DNA from: Cellulomonas sp. SLBN-39
GTDB taxonomy: Bacteria; Actinomycetota; Actinomycetes; Actinomycetales; Cellulomonadaceae
DNA length: 64,000 nt
Direction of reading: 5' to 3'
NCBI RefSeq assembly: GCF_006715865.1
Contig: NZ_VFOA01000001.1
Span: 930,001 to 994,000, forward strand
Position 1 is the stretch's first letter; the number at the start of each line of letters is the position of its first letter. Made by a program: the position numbers and the translations under genes. A model generated the notes under the pieces. The model was given only the letters and a program-made list of their open reading frames with translations. It ran no database searches and was not told where the DNA came from. This document shows positions 36,866 to 45,830 of this stretch, in pieces.

Positions 36866-38449
36866 GTGCAACGCAGCACTCGTTCCCTCACCGTCCGCCA
36901 GCGCCTCGCCGCGCTCGTGGCGCTCACCGCCCTCACGCTCGTGGCCGTGACCGTCGTCGCCGTCGGCGGCGTCGAGCGGCGCATCACCGACGAGCGGACC
37001 GTGGCCACGCAGCACGTGGTCGAGACCGCGCTCGGTGTCGTCGAGCACTACGGCGCCCTGGCCACCGCCGGCACGCTGCCGGAGGCCGACGCGCAGGCGC
37101 AGGCCCTCGACGCGCTGCGCGCCCTGCGGTACGGGGGCGAGGAGTACTTCTGGGTCAACGACATGGGCCCGACGATGCTCATGCACCCCATCAAGCCGGA
37201 GCTCGACGGCACCGACCTGACGATGAACGAGGACCCGGACGGCCTGCGGCTGTTCGTCCGCATGGTCGAGGTCGTGCAGGCCGACGGCGCCGGCGTCGTG
37301 GCGTACCAGTGGCCCAAGCCCGGTGCGGAGGACCCGCAGCCGAAGATCTCCTACGTCGCCGGGTACGAGCCGTGGGGCTGGATCGTCGGGTCGGGCATCT
37401 ACGTGGACGACGTTCGCGCCGCGGCCGTCGCGGACGCCCGCGGGATCGTGGCCGTCGCGGCGCTCGCGCTGGCCCTCATCACGGCCCTGGGCGTGGCCGT
37501 CTCGCGGTCGATCACCCGCCCGCTGGCCCGCGCCACGCAGGTGCTGGCGTCCGGGGACCTGCACGCGCGGCTCGACGAGGGCGCGGGGCGCACCGAGCTC
37601 GAGCACCTCGCCGCAGCGCTCAACGGCACGCTCGACAGGACCGCGGCGGCCGCCACCGAGGTCAGCGCCGCCGCGTCCGCGGTGAGCGCGTCCGTCGACA
37701 CCCTCGTCGGCACCAGCGAGGAGCTCTCGGGCGCCGTGCAGGACTCCAGCGCCCGCTCCCGCGACATCGCGGCGAGCGCCGGGCAGGTGGCCGACCGCAT
37801 CGAGTCCGTCGCCGCCGGCGCGCAGCAGATGGACGCGTCCATCGGGGAGATCTCGCGCAACACCGCCGACGTGGCGGCCATCGCCGCGCAGGCCGTCGAG
37901 ATCGCCGCCCGCACCACCGGCACCGTCGAGGAGCTCGGCACGTCGTCGGCGCAGATCGGCTCCGTCGTCCAGGTCATCACCGGCATCGCGGAGCAGACGA
38001 ACCTGCTGGCGCTCAACGCGACCATCGAGGCGGCGCGCGCCGGCGACTCCGGCAAGGGGTTCGCGGTCGTCGCCGGCGAGGTCAAGGACCTCGCGCGCGA
38101 GACGGCCCGGGCCACCGGCGAGATCGCCGGGCAGGTCGAGGCCATCCAGGGCGCCGTCGCCCGGGCCGTGGAGGAGATCGCGCAGATCAGCGACGTGGTC
38201 CGCCGCATCGACGACTACCAGTCGACGATCGCCGGCGCCGTCGAGGAGCAGTCCGCCACGACCGCGTCGATGGCAGGGTCGGTGGCGTCCGCGGCCGACG
38301 AGGGCCGCGGCATCGAGGACGGCCTGCAGGTGGTCGAGCGCGCGCACGACCGGTCTCTGGAGTCGATCAGCACGATCCGGGACGCCGCGCACGACCTGCG
38401 CAGCACCGCGACCCGCCTCACGGAGTCCGTCGCTGCCCTGCGGGGCTGA
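36866..38449 (+). CDS. Methyl-accepting chemotaxis protein with single Cache sensor
   Basis: 527 aa. First membrane helix near residues 14-38, periplasmic sCache-type domain ([35 protein letters not shown]), second helix ([18 protein letters not shown]), HAMP, and a signalling domain with the hairpin tip [20 protein letters not shown] at about residue 373. GTG with AGGAG 9 bases upstream. Senses a small ligand, perhaps a carboxylate, and signals to CheA. No che genes in the window. Confidence 0.94.
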   Translation: MQRSTRSLTVRQRLAALVALTALTLVAVTVVAVGGVERRITDERTVATQHVVETALGVVEHYGALATAGTLPEADAQAQALDALRALRYGGEEYFWVNDMGPTMLMHPIKPELDGTDLTMNEDPDGLRLFVRMVEVVQADGAGVVAYQWPKPGAEDPQPKISYVAGYEPWGWIVGSGIYVDDVRAAAVADARGIVAVAALALALITALGVAVSRSITRPLARATQVLASGDLHARLDEGAGRTELEHLAAALNGTLDRTAAAATEVSAAASAVSASVDTLVGTSEELSGAVQDSSARSRDIAASAGQVADRIESVAAGAQQMDASIGEISRNTADVAAIAAQAVEIAARTTGTVEELGTSSAQIGSVVQVITGIAEQTNLLALNATIEAARAGDSGKGFAVVAGEVKDLARETARATGEIAGQVEAIQGAVARAVEEIAQISDVVRRIDDYQSTIAGAVEEQSATTASMAGSVASAADEGRGIEDGLQVVERAHDRSLESISTIRDAAHDLRSTATRLTESVAALRG

Positions 38450-38475
38450 CGACGCACGAGGGCGGTTGACGACGC

Positions 38476-38507
38476 ACGAGGCCCCCGCCGGGTGGCGGGG
38501 GCCTCGT
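38476..38507. terminator. Hairpin terminator between convergent MCP and glgP genes
   Basis: 14-bp perfect stem 38476-38489/38494-38507 with loop GGGT. A 15-base direct repeat (TGACGACGCACGAGG at 38447 and 38467) runs into it. Confidence 0.8.
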
Positions 38508-38520
38508 CGCGCGTGGGTGG

Positions 38521-41001
38521 TCAGCGGGAGACGACCGGCGGGGTGTGCCAGATGCGGTCGATGTAGTCCCACATCGACCGGTCCGAGGAGAAGAACCCGG
38601 AGCGGGCGACGTTGAGGATCGCGGAACGGGTCCAGCCCTCGACGTCGGCGTACGCGGCGTCGACGCGGTCCTGCGCGTCGACGTACGACCGGTAGTCGGC
38701 GAGGGCGAGGAAGCGGTCCTCGGTGAGCAGGTTCTGCACCAGGGGGGCGAAGACGCTGCCGTCGCCGCCCGAGAACGTGCCCGACGCGATGAGGTCGATC
38801 GCCCGCTTGAGGGCAGGGTCCTCCTCGTAGTAGCGGCCCGGCTGGTAGCCGGCGGCGACGAGGTCGGCGACCTGCGGCTCCAGCAGGCCGAACAGGAAGA
38901 AGTTCTCGTCGCCGACGAGCTCGCGGATCTCGACGTTCGCGCCGTCGTCGGTGCCGATGGTCAGGGCACCGTTGAGCGCGAACTTCATGTTGCCCGTGCC
39001 CGAGGCCTCCTTGCCGGCGAGCGAGATCTGCTCGGACAGGTCGGCGGCGGGGATGAGCGTCTCGGCGAGCGTGACGTTGTAGTTCGGCGGGAACACGACC
39101 GTCAGGGCGCCGCCGAGGCGGGGGTCGTCGTTGATCGTCGCGCCCACGTGGTTGATGAGCCCGATGATCTGCTTCGCCATGTGGTAGCCGGGGGCCGCCT
39201 TGGCGCCGAACGCGAAGACCCGCTTCTGCATGGTCGCGGGGTCGAGCTCGCCGCGCAGCACCCGGTCGTACAGGGTGACGATGTGCAGCACCTTGAGGGT
39301 CTGGCGCTTGTACTCGTGCAGGCGCTTGACCATGACGTCGAGCATCGCGTCCGCGGGCAGCGTGATGCCGTCGCGGGCCTGCAGGAGCGCGCTCAGGCGC
39401 TCCTTGTTGTGGGCCTTGACCGCGCGGAACTTCTCGCGGAACTCCTGGTCGTCGGCCAGCGGCTCCATGCCGCGCAGGCGCTCCAGGTCGGTGACCCAGC
39501 CGACGCCCACGGCCTCGGTGATGAGCTCGGACAGCGCCGGGTTGGACAGCCGCACGAACCGCCGGGGCGTGACGCCGTTGGTCACGTTGGTGAACTTGTC
39601 GGGCCAGTACGTCGAGAAGTCCGGCAGCACCTTGTCGCGCAGCAGGTCCGAGTGCAGGGCCGCGACGCCGTTGACCTTCGAGCCGGCGACCGTGGCCAGG
39701 TACGCCATGCGCACCGAGCGCTCGGGCCGCTCGGCGATGATCGACATGCGCTCCAGGAGCGCGTCGTCGCCCGGGTGCTTGGCGGCGACCTCGGCGAGGA
39801 ACTCCTCGTTGATGCGGTAGATGATCTCCAGGTGCCGCGGCAGCAGGCGGCCCATGAGCTCGACCGACCAGACCTCGAGCGCCTCGGGCAGCAGGGTGTG
39901 GCACGTGTACGCGAAGCACTGCTGCGTGACGGCCCACGCCTCGTCCCAGTCCCACTTCTTCTCGTCGACGAGCACGCGCATGAGCTCGGGGACGGCGATC
40001 ACCGGGTGGGTGTCGTTGAGCTGGAAGATGATCCGCTCGGGCAGGCGGTGCAGGTCGAAGTCCTCGGGCAGGACGTAGTCGACGAAGTCCTTGATGGAGC
40101 ACGCCACGAAGAAGTACTGCTGCTGCAGCCGCAGCTCCTTGCCCTGCGGCGTGGAGTCCTCCGGGTACAGGACCTTGGAGATGTTCTCGGCGAACGTCTG
40201 CGCGCGGACGGCGTCGACGTACTCGCCGGAGTTGAAGATCTGCAGGTCGAAGGCCTGCGTGGCCTTGGCCGACCACAGCCGCAGCGTGTTCACGCGGCCG
40301 TTCTGGTAGCCGGGGACCATGTAGTTGAACGGCACGCCGAGCACGTCCCAGTCGTGCACCCAGCGGGTGCGCTCGACGCCCTCGTCGTCGTACGTCTCCG
40401 TGCGCCCGCCGAAGTGCACGGTGACGGCCGCCTCGGGGTGCGGGAACTCCCACGGCGCACCGAGCGCGAGCCAGTTGTCCGGCTGCTCGACCTGCCAGCC
40501 GTCGACGAACGTCTGGCGGAAGATGCCGTAGTCGTAGCGGATGCCGTAGCCGATGCAGGGCACGCTCATCGTGGCGAGGGAGTCGACGAAGCACGCGGCG
40601 AGGCGTCCGAGGCCGCCGTTGCCCAGGCCGGGCTCGGTCTCCTGGTCGCGCAGCGTCTGCAGCTCGATGCCGAGCGACGCGAGCCCCTCCTCGACGACCT
40701 CGGTGAGGTCCGTCGCGAGGAGCGCGTTGTCGAGCTGGCGTCCCAGCAGGTACTCGGCGGACAGGTAGGCGACCGACTTGGCCTGCGCCTCGCGCTGCCG
40801 CTGGAGCGTCTCGAGCCAGCGCGCCATGAGGTACTGGCGCACCGTGCGCGCCAGCGCCAGGTACTGGTCGTTGACGCTCGCGCGCTCGAGGGTCACGCCC
40901 TGGCCGAAGCTGAGCTCGCGGAGGAACTCCTTCACGAACCCTTCGACGGTGTTCTGCGGGGAGGTCACCACCGCGCTGCCGTTGACACGCTTGTCAGTCA
41001 C
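38521..41001 (-). CDS. glgP: Glycogen/maltodextrin phosphorylase
   Basis: 826 aa, GT35 family, PLP-dependent release of glucose-1-phosphate from alpha-1,4-glucans. GLGNGGLGRLAACFVDS, IRYDYGIFRQTFVDGWQ, NVTNGVTPRRF and the PLP-binding EASGTGNMKFALNGALTIGT with Lys at residue 673. Full length. GTG start with a leaderless-type promoter. Transcribed alone. Confidence 0.96.
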   Translation of the reverse strand: MTDKRVNGSAVVTSPQNTVEGFVKEFLRELSFGQGVTLERASVNDQYLALARTVRQYLMARWLETLQRQREAQAKSVAYLSAEYLLGRQLDNALLATDLTEVVEEGLASLGIELQTLRDQETEPGLGNGGLGRLAACFVDSLATMSVPCIGYGIRYDYGIFRQTFVDGWQVEQPDNWLALGAPWEFPHPEAAVTVHFGGRTETYDDEGVERTRWVHDWDVLGVPFNYMVPGYQNGRVNTLRLWSAKATQAFDLQIFNSGEYVDAVRAQTFAENISKVLYPEDSTPQGKELRLQQQYFFVACSIKDFVDYVLPEDFDLHRLPERIIFQLNDTHPVIAVPELMRVLVDEKKWDWDEAWAVTQQCFAYTCHTLLPEALEVWSVELMGRLLPRHLEIIYRINEEFLAEVAAKHPGDDALLERMSIIAERPERSVRMAYLATVAGSKVNGVAALHSDLLRDKVLPDFSTYWPDKFTNVTNGVTPRRFVRLSNPALSELITEAVGVGWVTDLERLRGMEPLADDQEFREKFRAVKAHNKERLSALLQARDGITLPADAMLDVMVKRLHEYKRQTLKVLHIVTLYDRVLRGELDPATMQKRVFAFGAKAAPGYHMAKQIIGLINHVGATINDDPRLGGALTVVFPPNYNVTLAETLIPAADLSEQISLAGKEASGTGNMKFALNGALTIGTDDGANVEIRELVGDENFFLFGLLEPQVADLVAAGYQPGRYYEEDPALKRAIDLIASGTFSGGDGSVFAPLVQNLLTEDRFLALADYRSYVDAQDRVDAAYADVEGWTRSAILNVARSGFFSSDRSMWDYIDRIWHTPPVVSR

Positions 41002-41008
41002 TTGCGCA

Positions 41009-41014
41009 ACGCTA
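41009..41014 (-). promoter_or_regulatory. Putative -10 element (TAGCGT) of leaderless glgP
   Basis: On the minus strand TAGCGT is 7 bases before the GTG at 41001; no ribosome site. Confidence 0.5.
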
Positions 41015-41177
41015 GCCAGCCCAGCGGGGATCGGCCAGGCTCTAGGGCCTGCGCGTTGCTCACGCTCGCGTGCCGGTGCGCGTGTCGCCGCGCTCCTCTC
41101 ATCTGCGTCTCATCGCCGCGGGGCATGCTCGACCGGTGGACGCGCCCGCCGTCCGCCCGCCGACCACGAGGAGCCGC

Positions 41178-41555
41178 ATGCGCACCCGGGAGACCGCCGC
41201 CGCCGCGCGCCCGGCCCGCCGCGGGTCGCTCGTGGCCGTGCTCGTGCTCGCCGTGCTGCTGCTGGTGGGGGTCGCCGCGGTCGTCCGGGCCGTCGCCGCC
41301 CCGCCGGACGACGTCGTGGTGGGCGACCCCGTGCGCGTGACCACGAGCCCGGCACCGGCACCGACGGACCCCGCACCCACCGGTCCGGCCGACCCCGCGA
41401 CGGGCAGCCCGACGCCCTCCCCCACGCCGTCCTCCACCCCCGACGCCGTCGAGCCGGCCCCGCCCGTCGACCGGGACGACGATGACGATGACGACGACAG
41501 CGATGACGACGACGACAGCGACGACGACTCGGGCTCCGACGATGACGACCGCTGA
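41178..41555 (+). CDS. Membrane-anchored protein with extracytoplasmic poly-aspartate tail
   Basis: 125 aa. Basic N-terminus, one membrane helix (LVAVLVLAVLLLVGVAAVV), a Pro/Thr/Ser-rich stalk of about 40 aa and a C-terminus of about 30 residues that is nearly all Asp and Ser. Basic residues before the helix place the acidic tail outside. ATG with CGAGGAG upstream. It overlaps the start of the histidine kinase gene by 14 bases, so both are likely co-translated. No known family; the tail could bind divalent cations or a basic partner. Confidence 0.75.
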   Translation: MRTRETAAAARPARRGSLVAVLVLAVLLLVGVAAVVRAVAAPPDDVVVGDPVRVTTSPAPAPTDPAPTGPADPATGSPTPSPTPSSTPDAVEPAPPVDRDDDDDDDDSDDDDDSDDDSGSDDDDR

Positions 41556-43056
41556 GCCGACGCAGGCCGTCCCGGTCGTCCGGCCCCTGCCGCCCGCGCC
41601 GCCCGCCGGGCGGACCGTGACCGTCCGGGTCCGCATCCTCGGCGCCGTGCTCGTGGCGACCGCAGCCGCGCTCGCGCTGTCCGGCGGCGTCGCGGCCCTG
41701 CTCAGCGGCGTGCGCACCGACGAGCGGATCGACGACGAGCTGCGCCGCGCCACCGAGCAGGTGCGGGTGCTCGCCGCGGAGGGCGTGGACCCGCGCACCG
41801 GCGGACCGTTCACGTCGGCGCGCGAGGTCGTCCGCCTGGCGATGTCCCGCACCGTGCCCAGCCGGCACGAGGGCATGGTCGGGCTCGTCGACGGCCGGGT
41901 CACCGACGTGGCCGCGGACTCGGTGCTGCTGCGCCCCGAGGACGACGCCGCGCTCGTGGCCCGGCTCGCCGCCACCGACCCCGCCGCGGGCGCACGGCTG
42001 GTGACGGTCCCCGGCACGCTCACCGACTGGCGCGTGGCGGTCGTCCCCGTGGTGGCGGCCGGGCCCCAGGACGCCGCGGTGCTCGTGCTCGCGTGGGACC
42101 GCACCGCCGAGCGCCGCGAGCTCAGCACCGTCTTCACGACCTACGCCTGGGTCGCGGCCGCCGCGACGCTGCTCGTCGGGGTCGTCGGGTGGGTCGTCGC
42201 CGGGCGGCTGCTGCGGCCCATCCGCCTGCTCGGGCGCACCGCGCAGCAGATCACCGACACCGACCAGACCGCCCGCCTGCCCGTGCGCGGCAACGACGAC
42301 GTCGCCGAGCTCACGCGCGCGTTCAACGCGATGCTCGACCGGATCGAGGACGCCGTGGGTGCGCAGCGCGCCCTGCTCGACGACGTCGGCCACGAGCTGC
42401 GCACCCCGCTGACCGTGGTGCGCGGGCACCTCGAGCTCATGGACACCTCCGACGCGGCCGACGCCGAGGAGACCCGCACCCTCGCGCTCGACGAGATCGA
42501 CCGCATGGGCCGCCTCGTCGAGGACCTCATGACGCTGGCGACCGTGGGCAGCGGGGAGTTCGTGCGGTTCGCGCCGCACGACGCGGGCGCGCTCACCGAC
42601 ACCGTGTCCGGCAACGTCCGCGCGCTGGGGCCGCGCCGCTGGGGCGTGCAGGAGCGCGCCGAGGGCGAGGTCCTCGTCGACGCGCAGCGCCTCACGCAGG
42701 CGTGGCTCCAGCTCGCCGCGAACGCCGTGAAGTTCTCCGACGACGGCTCGACCGTCCTGCTCGGCTCGCGCGTCCACGACGGGTGGCTGGAGCTGTGGGT
42801 CACCGACGAGGGCGTCGGCATCGCCCCGGGCGACCTCGACCGGGTGTTCGACCGCTTCGCGCGCGCCGACGAGGACGAGGCACGACCCGGCGCGGGACTC
42901 GGGCTCGCGATCGTCTCGGCCATCGCGCATGCTCACGGCGGGGACGTCGGCGTGCGGTCCGTGCGGGGCGAGGGCTCGACCTTCACCGTGCGGGTGCCCG
43001 TGGACGGCCCCGCGCCGCAGACCCCCACCGACGACGCACCCGGAGGCACCCCGTGA
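41542..43056 (+). CDS. Sensor histidine kinase
   Basis: 504 aa. Helix 1 near residues 30-55, an extracytoplasmic domain of about 140 aa, helix 2 (YAWVAAAATLLVGVVGWVVAG), HAMP, HisKA with His284 (LLDDVGHELRTPLTVVRGH) and HATPase (LAANAVKFSDDG, VTDEGVGIAPGD, GAGLGLAIVSAIAHAHGG). The start inside the previous gene (ATG at 41542) is one of several in-frame ATGs between 41482 and 41542. Overlaps the response regulator by GTGA. Confidence 0.94.
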   Translation: MTTAEPTQAVPVVRPLPPAPPAGRTVTVRVRILGAVLVATAAALALSGGVAALLSGVRTDERIDDELRRATEQVRVLAAEGVDPRTGGPFTSAREVVRLAMSRTVPSRHEGMVGLVDGRVTDVAADSVLLRPEDDAALVARLAATDPAAGARLVTVPGTLTDWRVAVVPVVAAGPQDAAVLVLAWDRTAERRELSTVFTTYAWVAAAATLLVGVVGWVVAGRLLRPIRLLGRTAQQITDTDQTARLPVRGNDDVAELTRAFNAMLDRIEDAVGAQRALLDDVGHELRTPLTVVRGHLELMDTSDAADAEETRTLALDEIDRMGRLVEDLMTLATVGSGEFVRFAPHDAGALTDTVSGNVRALGPRRWGVQERAEGEVLVDAQRLTQAWLQLAANAVKFSDDGSTVLLGSRVHDGWLELWVTDEGVGIAPGDLDRVFDRFARADEDEARPGAGLGLAIVSAIAHAHGGDVGVRSVRGEGSTFTVRVPVDGPAPQTPTDDAPGGTP

Positions 43057-43718
43057 CGCAGATCCTCGTCGCCGAGGACGAGGCCCGGATCGCACGGTTC
43101 GTGGCCAAGGGCCTGCAGGCGCAGGGGTACGCGAGCACCACCGTCGCCACGGCGCGCGAGGCCCTCGACCTCGCGTCCAGCGGGGACTTCGACCTCATGG
43201 TGCTCGACCTGGGCCTCAAGGGCGGCGACGGCCTCGCCGTGCTGCGGGCGCTGCGGGGTCAGGGCAGCCGGCTGCCCGTCATCATCCTCACCGCCCGCTC
43301 GACCGTGCGCGACGTCGTCGCGGGCCTCGACGAGGGTGCCGACGACTACATGGCCAAGCCGTTCCGGTTCGAGGAGCTGCTCGCCCGGATCCGGGTGCGG
43401 CTGCGCGCCGACCCCGCCGACGAGCCGACCGTGCTGCGCGCGGGCGACCTGTCGCTCGACGTCCGCTCGCGCCGCGTGAGCGTCGACGGCCGTGACGTCG
43501 ACCTCTCGGCCCGCGAGTACGGGCTGCTCGAGGCGTTCCTGCGGCACCCCGGCCAGGTGCTGTCCCGCGAGCAGCTGCTCTCGCAGGTGTGGGGGTACGA
43601 CTTCGACCCGTCGTCCAACGTCGTCGACGTGTACGTGCGCTACCTGCGCGGCAAGGTCGGCGCGGACCGCGTCGAGACCGTCCGCGGCATGGGCTACCGC
43701 CTCGCGGCACGCGACTGA
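43053..43718 (+). CDS. OmpR-family response regulator
   Basis: 221 aa. Receiver with acidic pocket (LVAEDEARIARF), phospho-acceptor Asp52 (LMVLDLGLKGGDGL), TARSTVRD and KPFRFEELLARI. Winged-helix output domain ends with VYVRYLRGKVGADRVETVRGMGYRL. GTG start overlaps the kinase stop. Targets unknown; the poly-Asp gene or the downstream MFS gene are candidates. Confidence 0.95.
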   Translation: MTQILVAEDEARIARFVAKGLQAQGYASTTVATAREALDLASSGDFDLMVLDLGLKGGDGLAVLRALRGQGSRLPVIILTARSTVRDVVAGLDEGADDYMAKPFRFEELLARIRVRLRADPADEPTVLRAGDLSLDVRSRRVSVDGRDVDLSAREYGLLEAFLRHPGQVLSREQLLSQVWGYDFDPSSNVVDVYVRYLRGKVGADRVETVRGMGYRLAARD

Positions 43719-43865
43719 CCCGACCGGCGGGTGCCCCGGAAACCCCGTGACAGGCGGGGCCCGCCCGGGCGAGCCTGGGTGCGGCCGTCGGCGCACCCGC
43801 TGAGTCCTGGCCCCGCCCCCGGTCTGCACCCGGGACGACGACCCCCGAGCCGACGGAGGCCACCC

Positions 43866-45251
43866 GTGCCCACCACCCCTGACGACGCCGCCCCGGCCCT
43901 CGACGAGCCCGCCCACCACGCGGGCCCGCGCGCCGCCGACGTCTCGCTCGCGCAGGCCCCGCTCACCGAGGCCGACCGGCCCGGGTGGCGGCGCGACGTG
44001 ACGATCTTCCTGTCCGGCCAGACCGCGTCGCTGCTCGGCTCGATGCTCGTGCAGTACGCGATCATGTGGCACCTGACCCTGGAGACCCGGTCGGGCACCG
44101 TGATGGCCCTGTACGCGGTGTTCGGGTTCCTGCCGCAGGCCGTGGTGTCCGTGTTCGGCGGCGTGTGGGCCGACCGCCTCGACCGCCGGCTCCTCATCGT
44201 CGGCGCCGACGCGACCATCGCCGCCACCACGCTCGTGCTCGCGCTGCTCATGCTCTCCGGCTACGACGACCTGTGGCTGCTGTACCTGGTCTCCGCGATC
44301 CGCTCCGCCGGCGCCGGCATCCAGACCCCGGCCGTCGGCGCCCTGCTGCCGCAGATCACCCCGACCGACAAGCTCATGCGCGTCAACGGCATCAACGGCA
44401 CCATCCAGTCCGCGATGATGCTCGTCGCCCCGGCCGTCGCCGCCGGGCTGTACGCGTCGGCGTCCCTCGAGACGATCTTCTTCGTCGACGTCGTCACCGC
44501 CCTGGTCGGGATCGGGCTGCTGCTGCTCGTGCCCGTGCCGCGCCTCGTGCGCACCGACCAGGTCGCCGGGGTGCGCGGCTACGTCGCCGACCTCGTCGGC
44601 GGCGTCCGGTACGTGGCCGGCCACGCGTTCGTGCGGTGGGTGCTGCTCATGTGGGGCGTCGTGTTCGTGCTCATCGTCGCCCCGTCGTTCCTCACGCCGC
44701 TGATGATCGTGCGGTCCTTCGGCGACGAGGTGTGGATGCTCACCGTCAACGAGATCGCGTTCAGCGGGGGCATGCTCGTCGGCGGCATCGTCGTGGCGGC
44801 GTGGGGCGGCCTGCGCAACCGGGTCGCGATGGTGCTGCTCACGACCGGCGGGTTCGCGCTGGTCAACGTGGGCCTCGGGCTGTCGACGAACCTGTGGGTG
44901 TTCTTCGGGTTCATGGTGCTCGTCGGCCTGGGTGTGCCGTTCTTCTCCACGCCGACCATGACCGTGCTGCAGGAGACCGTCGAGCCCGACCGGCAGGGCC
45001 GGGTGTTCGGGTTCGTCGGCATCGTCATGGCCGTTGCGATGCCGCTCGGCATGTCGGTGTTCGGGCCGCTCGCCGACCGGTACAGCGTCGAGTCCCTCCT
45101 GGTCGCGGCGGGGGTCGCGCTGATGCTCGTCGTCGTGGCGGCCCTCGTGCTGCCGTCGGGCCGGCGGGTGCTGCGCCAGGGCGCCCCCGCGCAGGAGGAC
45201 GCCGAGCCGGCCGACGCGACGGAGGCCGACGCCGTGCCGGCACCCCGCTGA
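43866..45251 (+). CDS. MFS exporter (macrolide-efflux/DHA3 type)
   Basis: 461 aa, 12 helices. DVTIFLSGQTASLLGSMLVQ followed by AIMWHLTLETRSG and the motif A loop FGGVWADRLDRRLLI are typical of the Mef/DHA3 drug-efflux group. Charged Pro/Ala-rich termini. GTG with GGAGG upstream, 147 bp after the response regulator gene and on the same strand. Confidence 0.9.
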   Translation: MPTTPDDAAPALDEPAHHAGPRAADVSLAQAPLTEADRPGWRRDVTIFLSGQTASLLGSMLVQYAIMWHLTLETRSGTVMALYAVFGFLPQAVVSVFGGVWADRLDRRLLIVGADATIAATTLVLALLMLSGYDDLWLLYLVSAIRSAGAGIQTPAVGALLPQITPTDKLMRVNGINGTIQSAMMLVAPAVAAGLYASASLETIFFVDVVTALVGIGLLLLVPVPRLVRTDQVAGVRGYVADLVGGVRYVAGHAFVRWVLLMWGVVFVLIVAPSFLTPLMIVRSFGDEVWMLTVNEIAFSGGMLVGGIVVAAWGGLRNRVAMVLLTTGGFALVNVGLGLSTNLWVFFGFMVLVGLGVPFFSTPTMTVLQETVEPDRQGRVFGFVGIVMAVAMPLGMSVFGPLADRYSVESLLVAAGVALMLVVVAALVLPSGRRVLRQGAPAQEDAEPADATEADAVPAPR

Positions 45252-45290
45252 GACCAGCACGGCCCTGCGCGGGCCCGCCCGCCGGGGACG

Positions 45291-45332
45291 GGTCCGACGC
45301 CGCCGCGCGGAGGGGCGTGGCGGCGTCGGACC
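45291..45332. terminator. Bidirectional hairpin terminator
   Basis: 14-bp perfect arms 45291-45304 and 45319-45332 with a 14-base loop, between convergent MFS and repeat-protein genes. Confidence 0.78.
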
Positions 45333-45365
45333 GTCAGCCGTGCCGGGGCACGGCCGTCGTGAGGG

Positions 45366-45830
45366 TCACGGCGTCGGCGCGGTGGGCGCCGTCTGCGGCG
45401 TCTGCGCGGTCTGCGCCGAGACGGGGCTCGCCGGGGTCACCACGCTCGGCGGCGTCTGCGGCGTGAGCGGGCTCGCGGCCGTCTGCGGCGTGAGCGGGCT
45501 CGCGGCCGTCTGCGGCGTGGGGGCCGAGGCGGGCGTGACCACCGAGGCCGGCGTCTGGGCCGTCTGCGGGGTCTGGGCCGACATGGCCGTCACCGACGTG
45601 ACCTGGCTGCCCGGCGCGGTCGCGGTGGGGCTGGCCGACGCCGACGGGGTCGCCTCGGGCGTGGACGACGGCGTGCTCGACGGGCTGGTGGACGGCGTCG
45701 CCTCCAGCGTGATGCCGGGCTGCGGCGTGGTGTCGTCACGGGTGTCGGCGAAGGCGCTCGTCGCGGCGACGACGCCGGTCACGCCCAGCGCACCGGTGAC
45801 GACCCAGACGGCGGTGGTCCTGCGGTTCAT
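45366..45830 (-). CDS. Secreted Thr/Pro/Gln/Ala-rich repeat protein
   Basis: 154 aa. Signal-peptide-like N-terminus (RRTTAVWVVTGALGVTGVVA, cleavage near AFAD), a Ser/Thr/Pro linker, then degenerate repeats of TPQTAASPL, TPQTPPSVV and TPASPVSAQ. Disordered, likely wall-associated and possibly glycosylated. ATG overlaps the upstream kinase stop (ATGA) and has GAGAGGAG upstream. No known family. Confidence 0.72.
   Translation of the reverse strand: MNRRTTAVWVVTGALGVTGVVAATSAFADTRDDTTPQPGITLEATPSTSPSSTPSSTPEATPSASASPTATAPGSQVTSVTAMSAQTPQTAQTPASVVTPASAPTPQTAASPLTPQTAASPLTPQTPPSVVTPASPVSAQTAQTPQTAPTAPTP
45454..45520. repeat. 27-bp tandem repeat inside the secreted repeat protein gene
   Basis: Two exact 27-bp copies at 45454-45480 and 45481-45507 and a partial third to 45520, each coding the unit TPQTAASPL. 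Exact DNA identity points to recent expansion. Confidence 0.85.

Noticed and set aside
36809-40594. 1261-codon open frame on the minus strand across the chemoreceptor and glgP genes
   Set aside because: A by-product of GC-rich DNA: it is Arg/Pro/His-rich, has no domain, and overlaps two well-supported genes in other frames.
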